From Alphaproteobacteria bacterium (lineage in GTDB: Bacteria > Pseudomonadota > Alphaproteobacteria > Bin95), in NCBI GenBank assembly GCA_020638555.1, contig JACKII010000004.1, forward strand, positions 1-64,000: a stretch of DNA of 64,000 nucleotides. The letters run 5' to 3'. This document shows, piece after piece, positions 27,001 to 36,366 of the stretch. The position numbers and the translations under genes were made by a program. The notes under the pieces are model-generated. The model did no database searches and had not been told where the DNA came from. It saw nothing but the letters and a program-made list of their open reading frames with translations. How positions within the stretch are numbered: position 1 is the stretch's first letter; the number at the start of each line of letters is the position of its first letter.

Positions 27001-27576
27001 CTAAGCCCGGCCCGCCACGCCGGAGAGGGCGGCCGGGTCGACACCCAGCTTGGCGAGCGCCCGGGTCCATTTGGTCTCCAGGTCCGGGCTGAACAGGATG
27101 TCGTCGTCGGCGTCAGACACGAGCCAGCCATTGGCCTGGATTTCGCTTTCCAACTGCCCCTGGCCCCAACCGGCATAGCCGAGGGCCAACAGCCGCCGGC
27201 GCGGCCCCTCCCCGCCGGCGATGGAGCGCAACACCTCCACCGTGGCGGTCAGGATCACGTCGTCGGTGACGCGGACCGAGCCTTCCTGGAAATAGTCGCG
27301 ACTGTGCAGCACGAAGCCGCGCCCGCTCTCGACCGGGCCACCGTTTTGCACCGTCAGCATGTCGCCGGGCGGCGGCTCGATCTCCAATTGCTCCAGCAAT
27401 TCATTGAAGGTGATGTTTTCGGCTTCCTTGTTGACGATGAGTCCCATTGCCCCTTCATCGCCATGGGCGCAAAGAAAGACCACCGACCGGGCGAAACGCG
27501 GGTCGCCCATGTGCGGCATCGCGATGAGAAAGCGGCCGGTCAGCGAGGCGTCGGAAGCGGATTTGGATTTCGACAT
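27001..27576 (-). CDS. YqgE/AlgH family protein
   Basis: A 191-residue UPF0301 protein. FLIAMPHMGDPRFARSVVFLCAHGDEGAMG is the family N-terminal pattern, followed by GGPVESGRGFVLHS and ALGYAGWGQGQLESEI. Cytosolic. AlgH affects alginate-type regulation in Pseudomonas, but the biochemical role is unknown. Confidence 0.9.
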   Translation of the reverse strand: MSKSKSASDASLTGRFLIAMPHMGDPRFARSVVFLCAHGDEGAMGLIVNKEAENITFNELLEQLEIEPPPGDMLTVQNGGPVESGRGFVLHSRDYFQEGSVRVTDDVILTATVEVLRSIAGGEGPRRRLLALGYAGWGQGQLESEIQANGWLVSDADDDILFSPDLETKWTRALAKLGVDPAALSGVAGRA

Positions 27577-27700
27577 GGCCTGAAGTTAGGCGGCTCGCCC
27601 CGCCATCGCAAGAGCGAGCCGGTACCGCAAATTGTCGTGAGTACGGGATGACCTGAGCCTGCCCGACCTTATGTTTATGCCCAAGTCCCCAGACCGACGA

Positions 27701-29752
27701 ATGACCGGACTCGTTGCCATGCCTCTGCGTTTTGCCATCCTCCTGATTGCCCTGCTCGCCGCGTTCCCGCCTGTCGGCGGGCGGGCCTGGGCGGCGGCGT
27801 CGGACTGGGCCAGCAGCGCGGAGGCGCGGGCACGGCTGGTCTCGGCCACCACGGCGGTGGGAGAGCAGGATCACCTCCGTCTGGGCCTGGAAATCGCGTT
27901 GCAACCGGGCTGGAAGACCTATTGGCGCTCGCCAGGCGAAGGCGGCTACCCGCCGCGGCTGGACTGGGCGAAGTCGGACAATCTGGCGGGGGCGGAGATT
28001 TCCTGGCCGGCGCCGAAGCGGTTCCAGATTCTGGGCATCGACAGCGTCGGCTATGAAAAGCACGTCATTTATCCGCTGACCGTCACGCCCGAGCGGGTCG
28101 GCGAGGCCATGGTGGCCCGCCTCAGCCTCGACTACCTGACCTGTAGCGATATCTGCATTCCCCAGCACGCCGACCTGAGCCTGACCCTGCCGGCCGGCCC
28201 CGCCGCGCCCAGTGCCGAGGCGTTTGCGCTGGACCAGGCGCGGGGGCGGATTCCGGGGCCGGCCGTGGCGGGCATGGCGCTGACCAGCGCCCGCCTGGAG
28301 CCGGGCCAAGGCAAACGCTGGTGGCTGGACCTGCAAACCGGCGCGCCGCTGCAACAGCCCGACGCCTTTGTCGAGGCCGCCGACGACGCCTTTGCCTTCG
28401 GTGCGCCGGAACGGCTGGGTCCGACGCGCCTGCGGCTGCCGGTGCTCTACGCCGACACCGATCCCAAGGCCCTGGTCGCCACGCCCGTCACCGTGACCGT
28501 GACCGACGGCCAACACGCCTTTGAACAGACGGTGACGGTGGCCGCGGGCGGCGCGCCCGACACCGGCGTCGGCGACTGGGGCCTGATCCTGCTGGTTGCG
28601 CTGGCCGGTGGGTTGATCCTGAACCTTATGCCCTGCGTCCTGCCCGTGCTCTCGATCAAGGTGCTGAGCCTGGTCAAACACGGCGGCGGCGAGCATGGCG
28701 CGGCCCGTGCCAGCTTCCTTGCGACGGCGGCGGGAATCCTGGTGAGCTTCGGCCTGCTGGCCGCCGGCGCCATCGGCCTGCGGGAGGCCGGCGTGGCGGT
28801 TGGCTGGGGCATGCAGTTCCAGGAAGCCTGGTTCATCGCCTTCATGGCGCTGGTCTGCGTGCTGTTCGCGGCCAATCTCTGGGGCCTGTTCGAGGTGCCG
28901 ATGCCGGCGGCGTTCGGACGCCTCGGCCATGGCCAGGGCGGCGCGTTCGCGACCGGGCTGTTCGCCACATTGCTGGCCACCCCCTGCTCGGCTCCGTTCG
29001 TCGGCACCGCGGTCGCCTTCGCACTGGCGCGCGGCTGGGTGGAGACGCTGGCGATTTTTCTGGCGATGGGCGTGGGCCTCGCCCTGCCCTATCTGGCCAT
29101 TGCCGTCTGGCCGCGCTTTGCCACGCGCTTGCCCAAGCCCGGCCGCTGGATGGTGCGGCTGCGCGCGGTGCTGGGCGTGGCGCTGGCGGCGACCGCGGTC
29201 TGGCTCGGTACCATCCTGCTGGCGCTGAACGGCGTGGTCGCTGCTGCGGTGCTGGCCGGGGTGGCGGTGGTGATGCTGGTCTGGCTCTGGCAGGTGGCCG
29301 CCCGCTGGCGGCTGCCGGGGGCCGTGCTGATGCTGCTGGCGGGCGTTGCCCTGCCGGCCGCCCTGCCTTCGGCTCATCCCGCAGACACGGCCGCAAAGAC
29401 GACGGGCGTCTGGCAGCCGTTCAGCCAGGACAGGCTGGCTTCCCTGGTGGCGGACGGAAAAACCGTGCTGGTCGACGTGACGGCGGACTGGTGCATCACC
29501 TGCCAGGCGAACAAGGCAGCGGTGCTGAACCGCGGCGAGGTGGCGGCGATCCTCGCCAGCGGCAAGGTGGCGGCGCTGAAAGCCGACTGGACCCGGCCCG
29601 ATGCCGCCATCCAGGCGTATCTGGCCAGTTTCGGGCGCTATGGCATCCCGTTCAACGCCGTCTACGGACCCAAGGCACCGAACGGCATCCCCCTGCCGGA
29701 ACTGCTGACGGAAGGCGCCGTGATGGACGCCATCGGCGCCGCGGCACGCTGA
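27701..29752 (+). CDS. DsbD/ScsB-type thiol:disulfide reductase
   Basis: A 683-residue envelope protein. A signal peptide (RFAILLIALLAAFPPVGGRAWA) leads to a periplasmic N-domain with WKTYWRSPGEGGYPP, as in ScsB. Eight or so membrane helices follow, with LNLMPCVLPVLSIK carrying a redox Cys and LLATPCSAPFVG the second, and then a thioredoxin-like domain with DWCITCQANK. It carries electrons from cytosolic thioredoxin to periplasmic thiols. Three ATGs are possible; the one giving a short n-region (27701 or 27719) is favoured. No dsb or scs partner nearby. Confidence 0.87.
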   Translation: MTGLVAMPLRFAILLIALLAAFPPVGGRAWAAASDWASSAEARARLVSATTAVGEQDHLRLGLEIALQPGWKTYWRSPGEGGYPPRLDWAKSDNLAGAEISWPAPKRFQILGIDSVGYEKHVIYPLTVTPERVGEAMVARLSLDYLTCSDICIPQHADLSLTLPAGPAAPSAEAFALDQARGRIPGPAVAGMALTSARLEPGQGKRWWLDLQTGAPLQQPDAFVEAADDAFAFGAPERLGPTRLRLPVLYADTDPKALVATPVTVTVTDGQHAFEQTVTVAAGGAPDTGVGDWGLILLVALAGGLILNLMPCVLPVLSIKVLSLVKHGGGEHGAARASFLATAAGILVSFGLLAAGAIGLREAGVAVGWGMQFQEAWFIAFMALVCVLFAANLWGLFEVPMPAAFGRLGHGQGGAFATGLFATLLATPCSAPFVGTAVAFALARGWVETLAIFLAMGVGLALPYLAIAVWPRFATRLPKPGRWMVRLRAVLGVALAATAVWLGTILLALNGVVAAAVLAGVAVVMLVWLWQVAARWRLPGAVLMLLAGVALPAALPSAHPADTAAKTTGVWQPFSQDRLASLVADGKTVLVDVTADWCITCQANKAAVLNRGEVAAILASGKVAALKADWTRPDAAIQAYLASFGRYGIPFNAVYGPKAPNGIPLPELLTEGAVMDAIGAAAR

Positions 29753-29781
29753 GGCGACCGACCACGACTGCGCCCCGGCCG

Positions 29782-30534
29782 TCAGCCCAGATAGTCGCCG
29801 CTGTTCACGTGCAGCACCTGGCCGGTGATGCGCCGGGCCGCGTCGCTCGCCAGGAACACCGCCGCATCGGCGATGTCCGCTGCCTCCACCAGGCCCAGCG
29901 GCATGCTGGCCCCCTTGGCGGCAATCTCCACCTCGGTCATGCCGAAACGCGGTTGCGCGGTGTCGGTGAGGCCGGGAGCGATGGCGTTGACGCGAATGCG
30001 ATGCTCGGCCAGTTCCTGGGCCATGCCGCGGGTCAGCCCCAGCACTCCGGCCTTGCTGGCCACATAATGCGTGCCGCGGGGCGAGCCGCGATAGGCCGCG
30101 CCGGATGACAGGTTGACGATGGCACCGGGACGCCCCGCCGCCACCATCCGCCTTGCCGCCGCCTGCGCCATGACGAAGCCGCCGCGCAGGTTGACGTTCA
30201 GCACCCCGTCCCAGTCCGCCTCGGTCAGATCGAGGAAGGGCGTGCGCGGAAACACCGCCGCGTTGTTCACCAGGATCGAGACGCCGCCCAGCGTCTCCGC
30301 CGCCTCCAGCAGGGCGTCGATGGCGGCCCGGTCCGTGACCGAGCCCTGTACCAGCACCGCCTCGCTGCCGGCGGCGCGCACGTCGGCGGCAACCGCCTCC
30401 GCACCCGCCCGGTCGTCGAGCCAGTTCACCACCAGCTTCGCTCCGGCCCGGCCGAAGGCGCGGGCAATGGCGGCGCCGATGCCCTGCTGTGCGCCGGTGA
30501 CAATGGCCACCCGGCCAGCCAGGGACTCACTCAT
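29782..30534 (-). CDS. SDR family oxidoreductase
   Basis: A 250-residue classical SDR with a complete active site: VTGAQQGIGAAIA (cofactor), NNAAVF, Ser in NLSSGAAYRG, and YVASK. Its start overlaps the end of the CoA-ligase-like gene by 8 bp, so the two are probably translated together. It may reduce or oxidise a product related to that enzyme; substrate unknown. Confidence 0.88.
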   Translation of the reverse strand: MSESLAGRVAIVTGAQQGIGAAIARAFGRAGAKLVVNWLDDRAGAEAVAADVRAAGSEAVLVQGSVTDRAAIDALLEAAETLGGVSILVNNAAVFPRTPFLDLTEADWDGVLNVNLRGGFVMAQAAARRMVAAGRPGAIVNLSSGAAYRGSPRGTHYVASKAGVLGLTRGMAQELAEHRIRVNAIAPGLTDTAQPRFGMTEVEIAAKGASMPLGLVEAADIADAAVFLASDAARRITGQVLHVNSGDYLG

Positions 30535-31765
30535 AGGTGCGGGTATCCTCGATCACCTTGCCGTCGTTCGGCAGCGAGCCGACGGCGACCAACTCCACCT
30601 CGGCCCGAATGCGGATTTCGGCGTCGATGGTCTTGGCAATGGCGTCGGCCAGACCCTCGGGCCGGCTCTCGACCTCGGCCTTGAAAACCATGGTGTCGCG
30701 ACGGTCGACATTGCCGATCACGATCCGCGCCCGCTGCACCTGCGGGTGCTGCTTGACCACGTTGGCGACCTGGTTCGGACGGACGAACATGCCACGAACC
30801 TTGGTCGACTGATCGGCACGCCCCATCCAGCCCTTGATGCGCGGCGCCGTGCGGCCGCAGGGCGAAACGCCGGGCAGCATGGCGGAGAGGTCACCGGTGG
30901 CAAACCGGATCAGCGGATAATCCTTGTTCCAGATCTGGGTGACGACCACCTCGCCCACCTCGCCTTCGGCCACGGGCTCGCCGGTACCGGGGCGGACGAT
31001 CTCGACGATCATGCCTTCGGAGAGGATCATGCCCTCCATCGCCTGGCTCTCGTAAGCGACGATGCCGAGGTCGGCGGTGCCGTAATTCTGCACGCAAGAG
31101 ACGCCGCGGCCGATGATCTCCTGCCGCAGCGAAGGCGGCAGCGCGCCGGCGCCGACCAGCGCCTTGGTCATGCTGGAAATGTCGACGCCCAGTTCGTCCG
31201 CCTTGTCCATGATGATCTTCAGGAAGTCGGGCGTGCCCATGAAGCCGTTGATGCCATACCAGTGGATCGCCTCCACCTGCCGGTCGGTCTGGCCGACGCC
31301 GCCCGGAAACACGGCGCAGCCCAGCGCGCGCGCCGCACTGTCGGTCAGCAGGCCCGCCGGCGTGAAATGATAGCTGAACGTGTTGATGAGTGTGTCGCCC
31401 TTGCGGAAGCCCGCCGCGAACAGCGAGCGCGCACCGCGCCACCAGTCATGGCTGCGGCCCTCCGGCTCCGCAATCGGGCCGGGCGAGAGGAACAGGTGAA
31501 GCATGTCGCCCGGCGGCAGCGCGTTCATGCCGCCGAACGGCCGGTTCGCCGCCTGCGCCTCGATCAGGTCGGACTTGTAGGTGACGGGGAGTTGTGCCAG
31601 CGCCTCGCGGCCGGTGATATCCGCTGCCTGCACATTCTTCAGCAACTCCCGGAAATACGGCGTCTTTTCCTGAGCGTGCGCAATCTGGCGGGGCAGTTCC
31701 GCCAGCAAGGCGGCCTCCCGCACCTCCGGCGGTTGAATCTCGTAAGTGTCGAAAAATTCGCTCAT
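30527..31765 (-). CDS. phenylacetate-CoA ligase-like adenylating enzyme
   Basis: A 412-residue ANL-superfamily protein of the PaaK type. QNYGTADLGIVAYES is the A5-like motif, LIRFATGDLSAMLPG the A7-like motif, and GRADQSTKVRGMFV leads to the C-terminal domain. The usual SSGTTGKP phosphate loop is replaced by LSPGPIAEPEG. I have seen this variant in a PaaK-like subfamily, so it may be functional. Start at ATG 31765 (MSEFFDTYE); longer frame is not family-like. Substrate not known; the relation to F390 synthetases, which are PaaK-like, is only a possibility. Confidence 0.78.
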   Translation of the reverse strand: MSEFFDTYEIQPPEVREAALLAELPRQIAHAQEKTPYFRELLKNVQAADITGREALAQLPVTYKSDLIEAQAANRPFGGMNALPPGDMLHLFLSPGPIAEPEGRSHDWWRGARSLFAAGFRKGDTLINTFSYHFTPAGLLTDSAARALGCAVFPGGVGQTDRQVEAIHWYGINGFMGTPDFLKIIMDKADELGVDISSMTKALVGAGALPPSLRQEIIGRGVSCVQNYGTADLGIVAYESQAMEGMILSEGMIVEIVRPGTGEPVAEGEVGEVVVTQIWNKDYPLIRFATGDLSAMLPGVSPCGRTAPRIKGWMGRADQSTKVRGMFVRPNQVANVVKQHPQVQRARIVIGNVDRRDTMVFKAEVESRPEGLADAIAKTIDAEIRIRAEVELVAVGSLPNDGKVIEDTRTYE

Positions 31766-31852
31766 CGGCCGCTTCCTCCGGGCAACGCATCGGTCGGTGC
31801 GGAGTGTAGCGGCTAGGCTTCGCACCCGCCAGCGAACACGCGAGCGACGTGG

Positions 31853-33550
31853 TCAGGAAACGAAGCGCAACCCGCCGACGGGGGGAAGGTCGACCGACTC
31901 CGGCGCCCCCAATGGCAGCACGGGGTCTCCCTTCAGGCGGGTCAGTTCCGGCTTCGCGAAATGATAGCCTTGCAGATAGGTCACCCCGGAGGCTGCCAAC
32001 AGCATGGCGTCCTGGGCGGTTTCGGCACATTCGGCCACGGTCTCGAACCCGCATCCCTGGGCAAGCCCCAGCAGAGCCTTGAAGAACAGGAGGTTTTCGG
32101 GTTGCTCGGCGAGGCGGCCGGTAAACAGCCCGTCGATCTTGACGATATCGACGGGCAGGTCCTTCAAGTGCCGGAACGAGGTCGTGCCCGCGCCGAAGTC
32201 ATCCAATGCCACCCGCGCCCCGGTCGAGCGCACCGTCTCGACGAAGTGCTGGGTGGTCTCCAGATCGCGGATGGCGGCGGTTTCGGTGATCTCCACGATC
32301 AGGCGGCGCATGATGCCCGGCGTGGCATGGCTCAGCAATTGCAGCCGCCGCAGCCAGGCGGCATCGCCGGTGGTATGCCCGGAAACATTGATCGCCAATG
32401 TGACGTGCCTATCGGAAGAAAGCTCTTTAATCGACTGTTCCAAAACGAAATGATCGATTTCACGGATTAGCCCCATATCCTCGACCAAAGGGATGAACTG
32501 CGCCGCGGCGATCAGGAAATCGTTCGGAGTGCGAATGCGCAACAGGCACTCGTAGAAGGCCGGGCGATGATCGTTGGAGCGCACCACGGGCTGGTAGGCG
32601 AAGGTGAGCCGCCGCGTCTGCACCGCCTGTTGCACCCGTGCCACCAGGGCGAGGTCGCGCCGATGGACCGCCCGCTGGTCGGCGGAGAGGGCATAGAGTT
32701 CGAACTGGTTGCGGCCCCGCGCCTTGGCGCCCGCCAGGGTGAGGTCGGCGCGGGCCATGGCCTCTTCGGCGCTACAGGCCGCGGCCGGAAACACCACCGC
32801 CCCGACCGAAACCGTCAGCAGCAACCGGTCGCGATCGGCCAGGGGTTGGTCCGCGAACGAGCGCACCATACGCTCGGCCAGTGCCAGGGCGCTGTCCTCG
32901 TTCGCGCCGCCGACGACAATACCGAAACTGTCGCCGCCGGCCCGACCGAGTTGAACGCCGGCCCCCAGCAACTGATAGAGCCGTTCCGCCACCGCAACGA
33001 GCACGCCATCGCCGGTGCGGTGGCCATAGGCATGGTTGAGCATGCCGAACTGGTCGATGTCGACCACCAGATAAGCGCCGCTGCCGCCCGCGTTCAGCGC
33101 ATTCTCCACCGCCAGCTTGAGCCCTTCGATGAGGCGGCGGCGGGAAAAGCAGCCGGTCAGCGGATCGTAGCCGGCATTGCCGTCGCGCGCCGCCAGCTCG
33201 GCCTCGCCCTCGCTCAGGACGGCCAGCTCACCTTCCAGCACCCCGGCGTCGTCCGCTGGCGCCAGGCGCTCGCGCACCCAGATCGGCCCCGCAGCGGTGG
33301 CGAGGGGGAAGCGGCTGAACACCGGCATCTCGTCGACGCTGGAGCGGTCCGCGACCTCGGCCCGCCGCGCCTGTTCGTCGGCCGGCAGCAACGCCCAGAA
33401 CTCCCGGCCACGCTCCGGCATCGGATCGGGCAGCCAGTCGCGCCAGCCGTCCGGCAGGTCGGGCCACTCCAATCGGTCGCTGGCCGGATCCCAGCGATAG
33501 CGAGCCAGGGCGGACGGAGCGGCGGCGTTGACAGTCGGCTGAGCGCACAT
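31853..33550 (-). CDS. GGDEF-EAL protein with degenerate GGDEF
   Basis: A 565-residue signalling protein. Residues 1-120 have no named domain; the GGDEF domain follows (YDPLTGCFSRRRL, VVDIDQFGMLNHAYGH) with the signature site reading GGDSF; the EAL domain starts near residue 300. EAL reads ECL, but the metal and catalytic residues remain: N in INVSG, E in VEITETA, DD in ALDDFGAG, K in DIVKIDG, E in AECAE, Q in LQGYHF. Likely a c-di-GMP phosphodiesterase with a non-catalytic GGDEF half. No membrane helices, so cytosolic. A stop of about 240 bp separates it from the upstream aptA-like gene. Confidence 0.9.
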   Translation of the reverse strand: MCAQPTVNAAAPSALARYRWDPASDRLEWPDLPDGWRDWLPDPMPERGREFWALLPADEQARRAEVADRSSVDEMPVFSRFPLATAAGPIWVRERLAPADDAGVLEGELAVLSEGEAELAARDGNAGYDPLTGCFSRRRLIEGLKLAVENALNAGGSGAYLVVDIDQFGMLNHAYGHRTGDGVLVAVAERLYQLLGAGVQLGRAGGDSFGIVVGGANEDSALALAERMVRSFADQPLADRDRLLLTVSVGAVVFPAAACSAEEAMARADLTLAGAKARGRNQFELYALSADQRAVHRRDLALVARVQQAVQTRRLTFAYQPVVRSNDHRPAFYECLLRIRTPNDFLIAAAQFIPLVEDMGLIREIDHFVLEQSIKELSSDRHVTLAINVSGHTTGDAAWLRRLQLLSHATPGIMRRLIVEITETAAIRDLETTQHFVETVRSTGARVALDDFGAGTTSFRHLKDLPVDIVKIDGLFTGRLAEQPENLLFFKALLGLAQGCGFETVAECAETAQDAMLLAASGVTYLQGYHFAKPELTRLKGDPVLPLGAPESVDLPPVGGLRFVS

Positions 33551-33739
33551 GGGACCATCCCTACTGGTAGAGCCAGGTGCCCATGCGCCGGCGACTGCGC
33601 ATCGGGCTTCATGTCATCCGGCAATCTGCTGATAAGTCAGGGAGTTAACCGAGATGGCTCAGATGGAACGCGAGGAAAGCCAATGTCGCCTGCGTCCATC
33701 CGGCTCCGTTGTACGGACGGTCCGTTTAAAGTGGCGTTA

Positions 33740-33782
33740 GCGGAAAAGGTGAACGGCCGGCCGCGAACCGGCTCGGCCGTTC
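33740..33782 (-). terminator. candidate terminator of the omega-aminotransferase gene
   Basis: GAACGGCCG and CGGCCGTTC form a perfect 9-bp stem with a 14-nt loop just after the aminotransferase stop. On the minus strand it is followed by ACCTTTTCC, a short T run, so moderately convincing. Confidence 0.5.
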
Positions 33783-33794
33783 GGGGAACCCGTC

Positions 33795-35144
33795 TTAATC
33801 CAGCGTGCGCAACACCTTGCGCAGGGTTTCCACCATCACTTCGATATGGCTGGGCTCGGCGATCAGCGGCGGCGAGAAGGCCAACACGTCGCCGGCGAGA
33901 CGAATATAGACGCCCGCCTCATAGGCTTTGAGGAAGGCATCGTAGCCGCGCTTGCCCGGCGCGCCCTCGGCCGGGGCCAGTTCGACCGCGGCCATCAGGC
34001 CGATATTGCGGATGTCGATGACGTGCGGCTCGCCCTTCAGGCTGTGCACCGCATCCTGTAGCACCGGGACCAGATCGTTGCCGCGGTTGAACAGGTCCTC
34101 TTCCTTGTAGACGTCCAGCGTCGCCAGACCGGCCGCCACCGCCAGGGGGTGGGCGGAATAGGTGTAGCCGTGGGCGAACTCGACCGCCCATTCCGGCCCC
34201 TGCATCATCGCGTCGTAGATCTCGCGCTTCAGCACCACGCCGGAGGCCGGGACGGTGGCGTTGGTCAGGCCCTTGGCGATGGTCATCATGTCGGGGGTGA
34301 TGCCGAAATACTCGCTGGCAAACGCCTTGCCGAGCCGGCCGAAGCCCGTGATGACCTCGTCGAAAATCAACAGGATGCCGTGCTTTTCGGTGATCGCCCG
34401 CAGCCGCTCCAGATAGCCCTTCGGCGGCACCAGCACGCCGGTGGAGCCCGCCACCGGCTCGACGATGACGGCGGCGATGGTGGACGGGTCGTGCAGGGCG
34501 CAGATGCGCTCCAGGTCGTCGGCCAGATGCGCGCCCCAATCCGGCTGGCCCTGGCTGAATGCCATTTCCTTCAGGTTGTGGGTGTGCGGCAGGTGGTCGA
34601 CATAGGGCAGCATCGCGCCGAACATTTTCCGGTTGGCGCTGATCCCGCCGACCGAGATGCCGCCGAAGCCGATGCCGTGATAGCCGCGCTCACGCCCGAC
34701 GAACCGCACCCGCTGCCCCTCGCCGCGCGCGCGGTGATAGGCCAGGGCGATTTTGAGAGCGGTATCCACGGCTTCCGAGCCGCTGTTGGCAAAGAACACC
34801 GACTCGAGCCCCTCGGGCGCCAGCGCCGCGACGCGCGAGGCCAGTTCGAACGCCGCCGGATGCCCCATCTGGAAGGTCGGCGCGAAATCCATGGTGGCGA
34901 CCTGGGCCTGCACCGCCTCGACGATTTTCTTGCGGCCGTGGCCGGCATTGACACACCACAGCCCGGCCGAGGCGTCCAGGATCTGGCGTCCGTCCTTGGC
35001 GGTGTAGTACATGCCTTCGGCGCTCACCAGCAGGCGCGGCGCCTTCTTGAACGAGCGGTTGGCCGTGAAGGGCATGAACCAGGGGTCGAGGTCGTTGGTG
35101 TTGGCGTGCGCGATTGACGCAGCGGTAACAGTCTCGGCAACCAT
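33795..35144 (-). CDS. omega-amino acid:pyruvate aminotransferase
   Basis: A 449-residue class III aminotransferase, closest to beta-alanine/omega-amino acid--pyruvate enzymes. DPWFMPFTANRSFKK at the N-terminus, FFANSGSEAVDTALKIA, LLIFDEVITGFGRLG, and the PLP lysine in MTIAKGLTNATVP. The start at 35144 is fixed by AGAGGAGATAACC before the ATG; the frame extends 40 codons upstream without coding character. Divergent from gcrA. The gene name aptA would fit but specificity is unproven. Confidence 0.88.
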   Translation of the reverse strand: MVAETVTAASIAHANTNDLDPWFMPFTANRSFKKAPRLLVSAEGMYYTAKDGRQILDASAGLWCVNAGHGRKKIVEAVQAQVATMDFAPTFQMGHPAAFELASRVAALAPEGLESVFFANSGSEAVDTALKIALAYHRARGEGQRVRFVGRERGYHGIGFGGISVGGISANRKMFGAMLPYVDHLPHTHNLKEMAFSQGQPDWGAHLADDLERICALHDPSTIAAVIVEPVAGSTGVLVPPKGYLERLRAITEKHGILLIFDEVITGFGRLGKAFASEYFGITPDMMTIAKGLTNATVPASGVVLKREIYDAMMQGPEWAVEFAHGYTYSAHPLAVAAGLATLDVYKEEDLFNRGNDLVPVLQDAVHSLKGEPHVIDIRNIGLMAAVELAPAEGAPGKRGYDAFLKAYEAGVYIRLAGDVLAFSPPLIAEPSHIEVMVETLRKVLRTLD

Positions 35145-35278
35145 GGTTATCTCCTCTGGCCGAATCGGTTTAATTGAAACGGAAGCTATCACACGCTTCG
35201 CGCGGCCGGAACGGGTGCCGGGTGCGACAATCTCAGAGCCGGAACCCGCCGAATACCGGCACAATATCTAGATTTCCA

Positions 35279-35288
35279 CAGATATCTG
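35279..35288. promoter_or_regulatory. 10-bp palindrome between aptA-like gene and gcrA
   Basis: CAGATATCTG is a perfect palindrome in the 251-bp divergent region. AT-rich compared with its surroundings. It could be an operator of either gene; no known regulator matches. Confidence 0.25.
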
Positions 35289-35395
35289 ACCACCAAGGGT
35301 AGAGAAGGGCTGGCAAGCTTGCGCAGCATCTCGTAGCTTTGCGGCGTCAGGTCGCTAGATATAGCGGCCGTCCGCAAACCCTGGAGGTCACCGCG

Positions 35396-35776
35396 ATGAG
35401 TTGGACAGACACTCAAGTCGCCGAGTTGCGCAAGCTTTGGTCGGAGCCGCACACGGCCGCACAGATCGGACGCAAGCTCGGGGTCTCCAAGAACGCGGTC
35501 ATCGGCAAGGCCTACCGGCTGGGACTGCCGCCAAAACGGGGCGAGCGCCAGAAAGGCCCGCGCCTGGTCGCCACCAGCCCGGCGCTCTCCACGCCGCGCA
35601 GTTGCGCCTGGCCCGTCGGCGATCCGACCAAGGCGGATTTCCATTTCTGCGGATCGGCGGTCGTCCCCGGCCGACCCTACTGCGCCGAGCATTGCGCCGT
35701 CGCCTATACCCACTACCGCAACGAGGCGGAAGCAACTGCGGCGACGGAAAAGGCGGTGAAGGAGGCGGTCGCTTAG
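35396..35776 (+). CDS. gcrA: GcrA cell cycle regulator
   Basis: A 126-residue GcrA-type protein of alphaproteobacteria. The N-terminal helix-turn-helix is SWTDTQVAELRKLW and AAQIGRKLGVSKNAVIGKAY; the C-terminal part has CAWPVGDP, FHFCGSAVVPGRPYC and EHCAVAY. It works with sigma-70 at methylated GANTC promoters in Caulobacter. GGAGG precedes ATG 35396 by a normal distance. The terminal codons of the gene form the left arm of the terminator. Confidence 0.93.
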   Translation: MSWTDTQVAELRKLWSEPHTAAQIGRKLGVSKNAVIGKAYRLGLPPKRGERQKGPRLVATSPALSTPRSCAWPVGDPTKADFHFCGSAVVPGRPYCAEHCAVAYTHYRNEAEATAATEKAVKEAVA

Positions 35777-35791
35777 GCGACCGTTTTTTTT
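35766..35791 (+). terminator. rho-independent terminator of gcrA, overlapping the stop codon
   Basis: CGGTCGC pairs perfectly with GCGACCG around the loop TTAG, followed by T8. The loop contains the TAG stop of gcrA, so coding end and terminator are merged. Confidence 0.88.
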
Positions 35792-35930
35792 CGAGGCCCC
35801 TGCCCGTTCGAAGTCCTTGTCAGTGCTTGTCAGTCCGCCGCAGGTTCGAACCGTCGCAAGGTTGCAGGCCGACAAATCTGCTAGCAATACCGTCGTAGCA
35901 ACCGTCTGTTCCCAGACAAAGGATATTGCG

Positions 35931-36329
35931 ATGCGTACGATACTGGCAGCGGCCCTGGCGGGCCTTGTGCTTTCCGCCGGCGTTGCTCATGCGGGCGATC
36001 CGGACAAGGGCAAGTCCGTCTTCAACAAGTGCAAGTCGTGTCACATGATCGGGCCGAACGCGAAAACGCGCGTGGGTCCGGAACTGAACGGCATTGTCGG
36101 CCGACCGATGGGCTCGGTCGAGGGCTTTCACTATTCGAAGGAATTGAAGGAAATGGGCGAGGCCGGCGGCGTCTGGGACGCTGACAAGCTGAACGCCTAT
36201 ATCAAGAAACCGAAGGCCATGATTCCGCACGGGCGCATGCCGTTCCCCGGCCTGGCCAACGACCAGCAGCGCGACGACCTGGTCGCCTATCTGAAGCAGT
36301 TCGCCGCGGACGGTTCGCAGGCGCAATAG
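35931..36329 (+). CDS. periplasmic cytochrome c (c2-like)
   Basis: A 132-residue class I cytochrome c. Signal peptide MRTILAAALAGLVLSAGVAHA, mature start at about GDPDKG, heme site CKSCH and axial Met in HGRMPFPG. Carries electrons in the periplasm. Start at ATG 35931; it is separated from gcrA by a terminator. Followed by a long hairpin before the convergent phaR. Confidence 0.92.
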   Translation: MRTILAAALAGLVLSAGVAHAGDPDKGKSVFNKCKSCHMIGPNAKTRVGPELNGIVGRPMGSVEGFHYSKELKEMGEAGGVWDADKLNAYIKKPKAMIPHGRMPFPGLANDQQRDDLVAYLKQFAADGSQAQ

Positions 36330-36366
36330 CCTTCCACCGTCGGCCGGCGCATTCCGGCAGAGGCCC

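Noticed and set aside
30527..31765. Naming the CoA-ligase-like gene as F390 synthetase
   Set aside because: Similarity is at the level of the PaaK fold; sequence gives no specific support for F420 as substrate.
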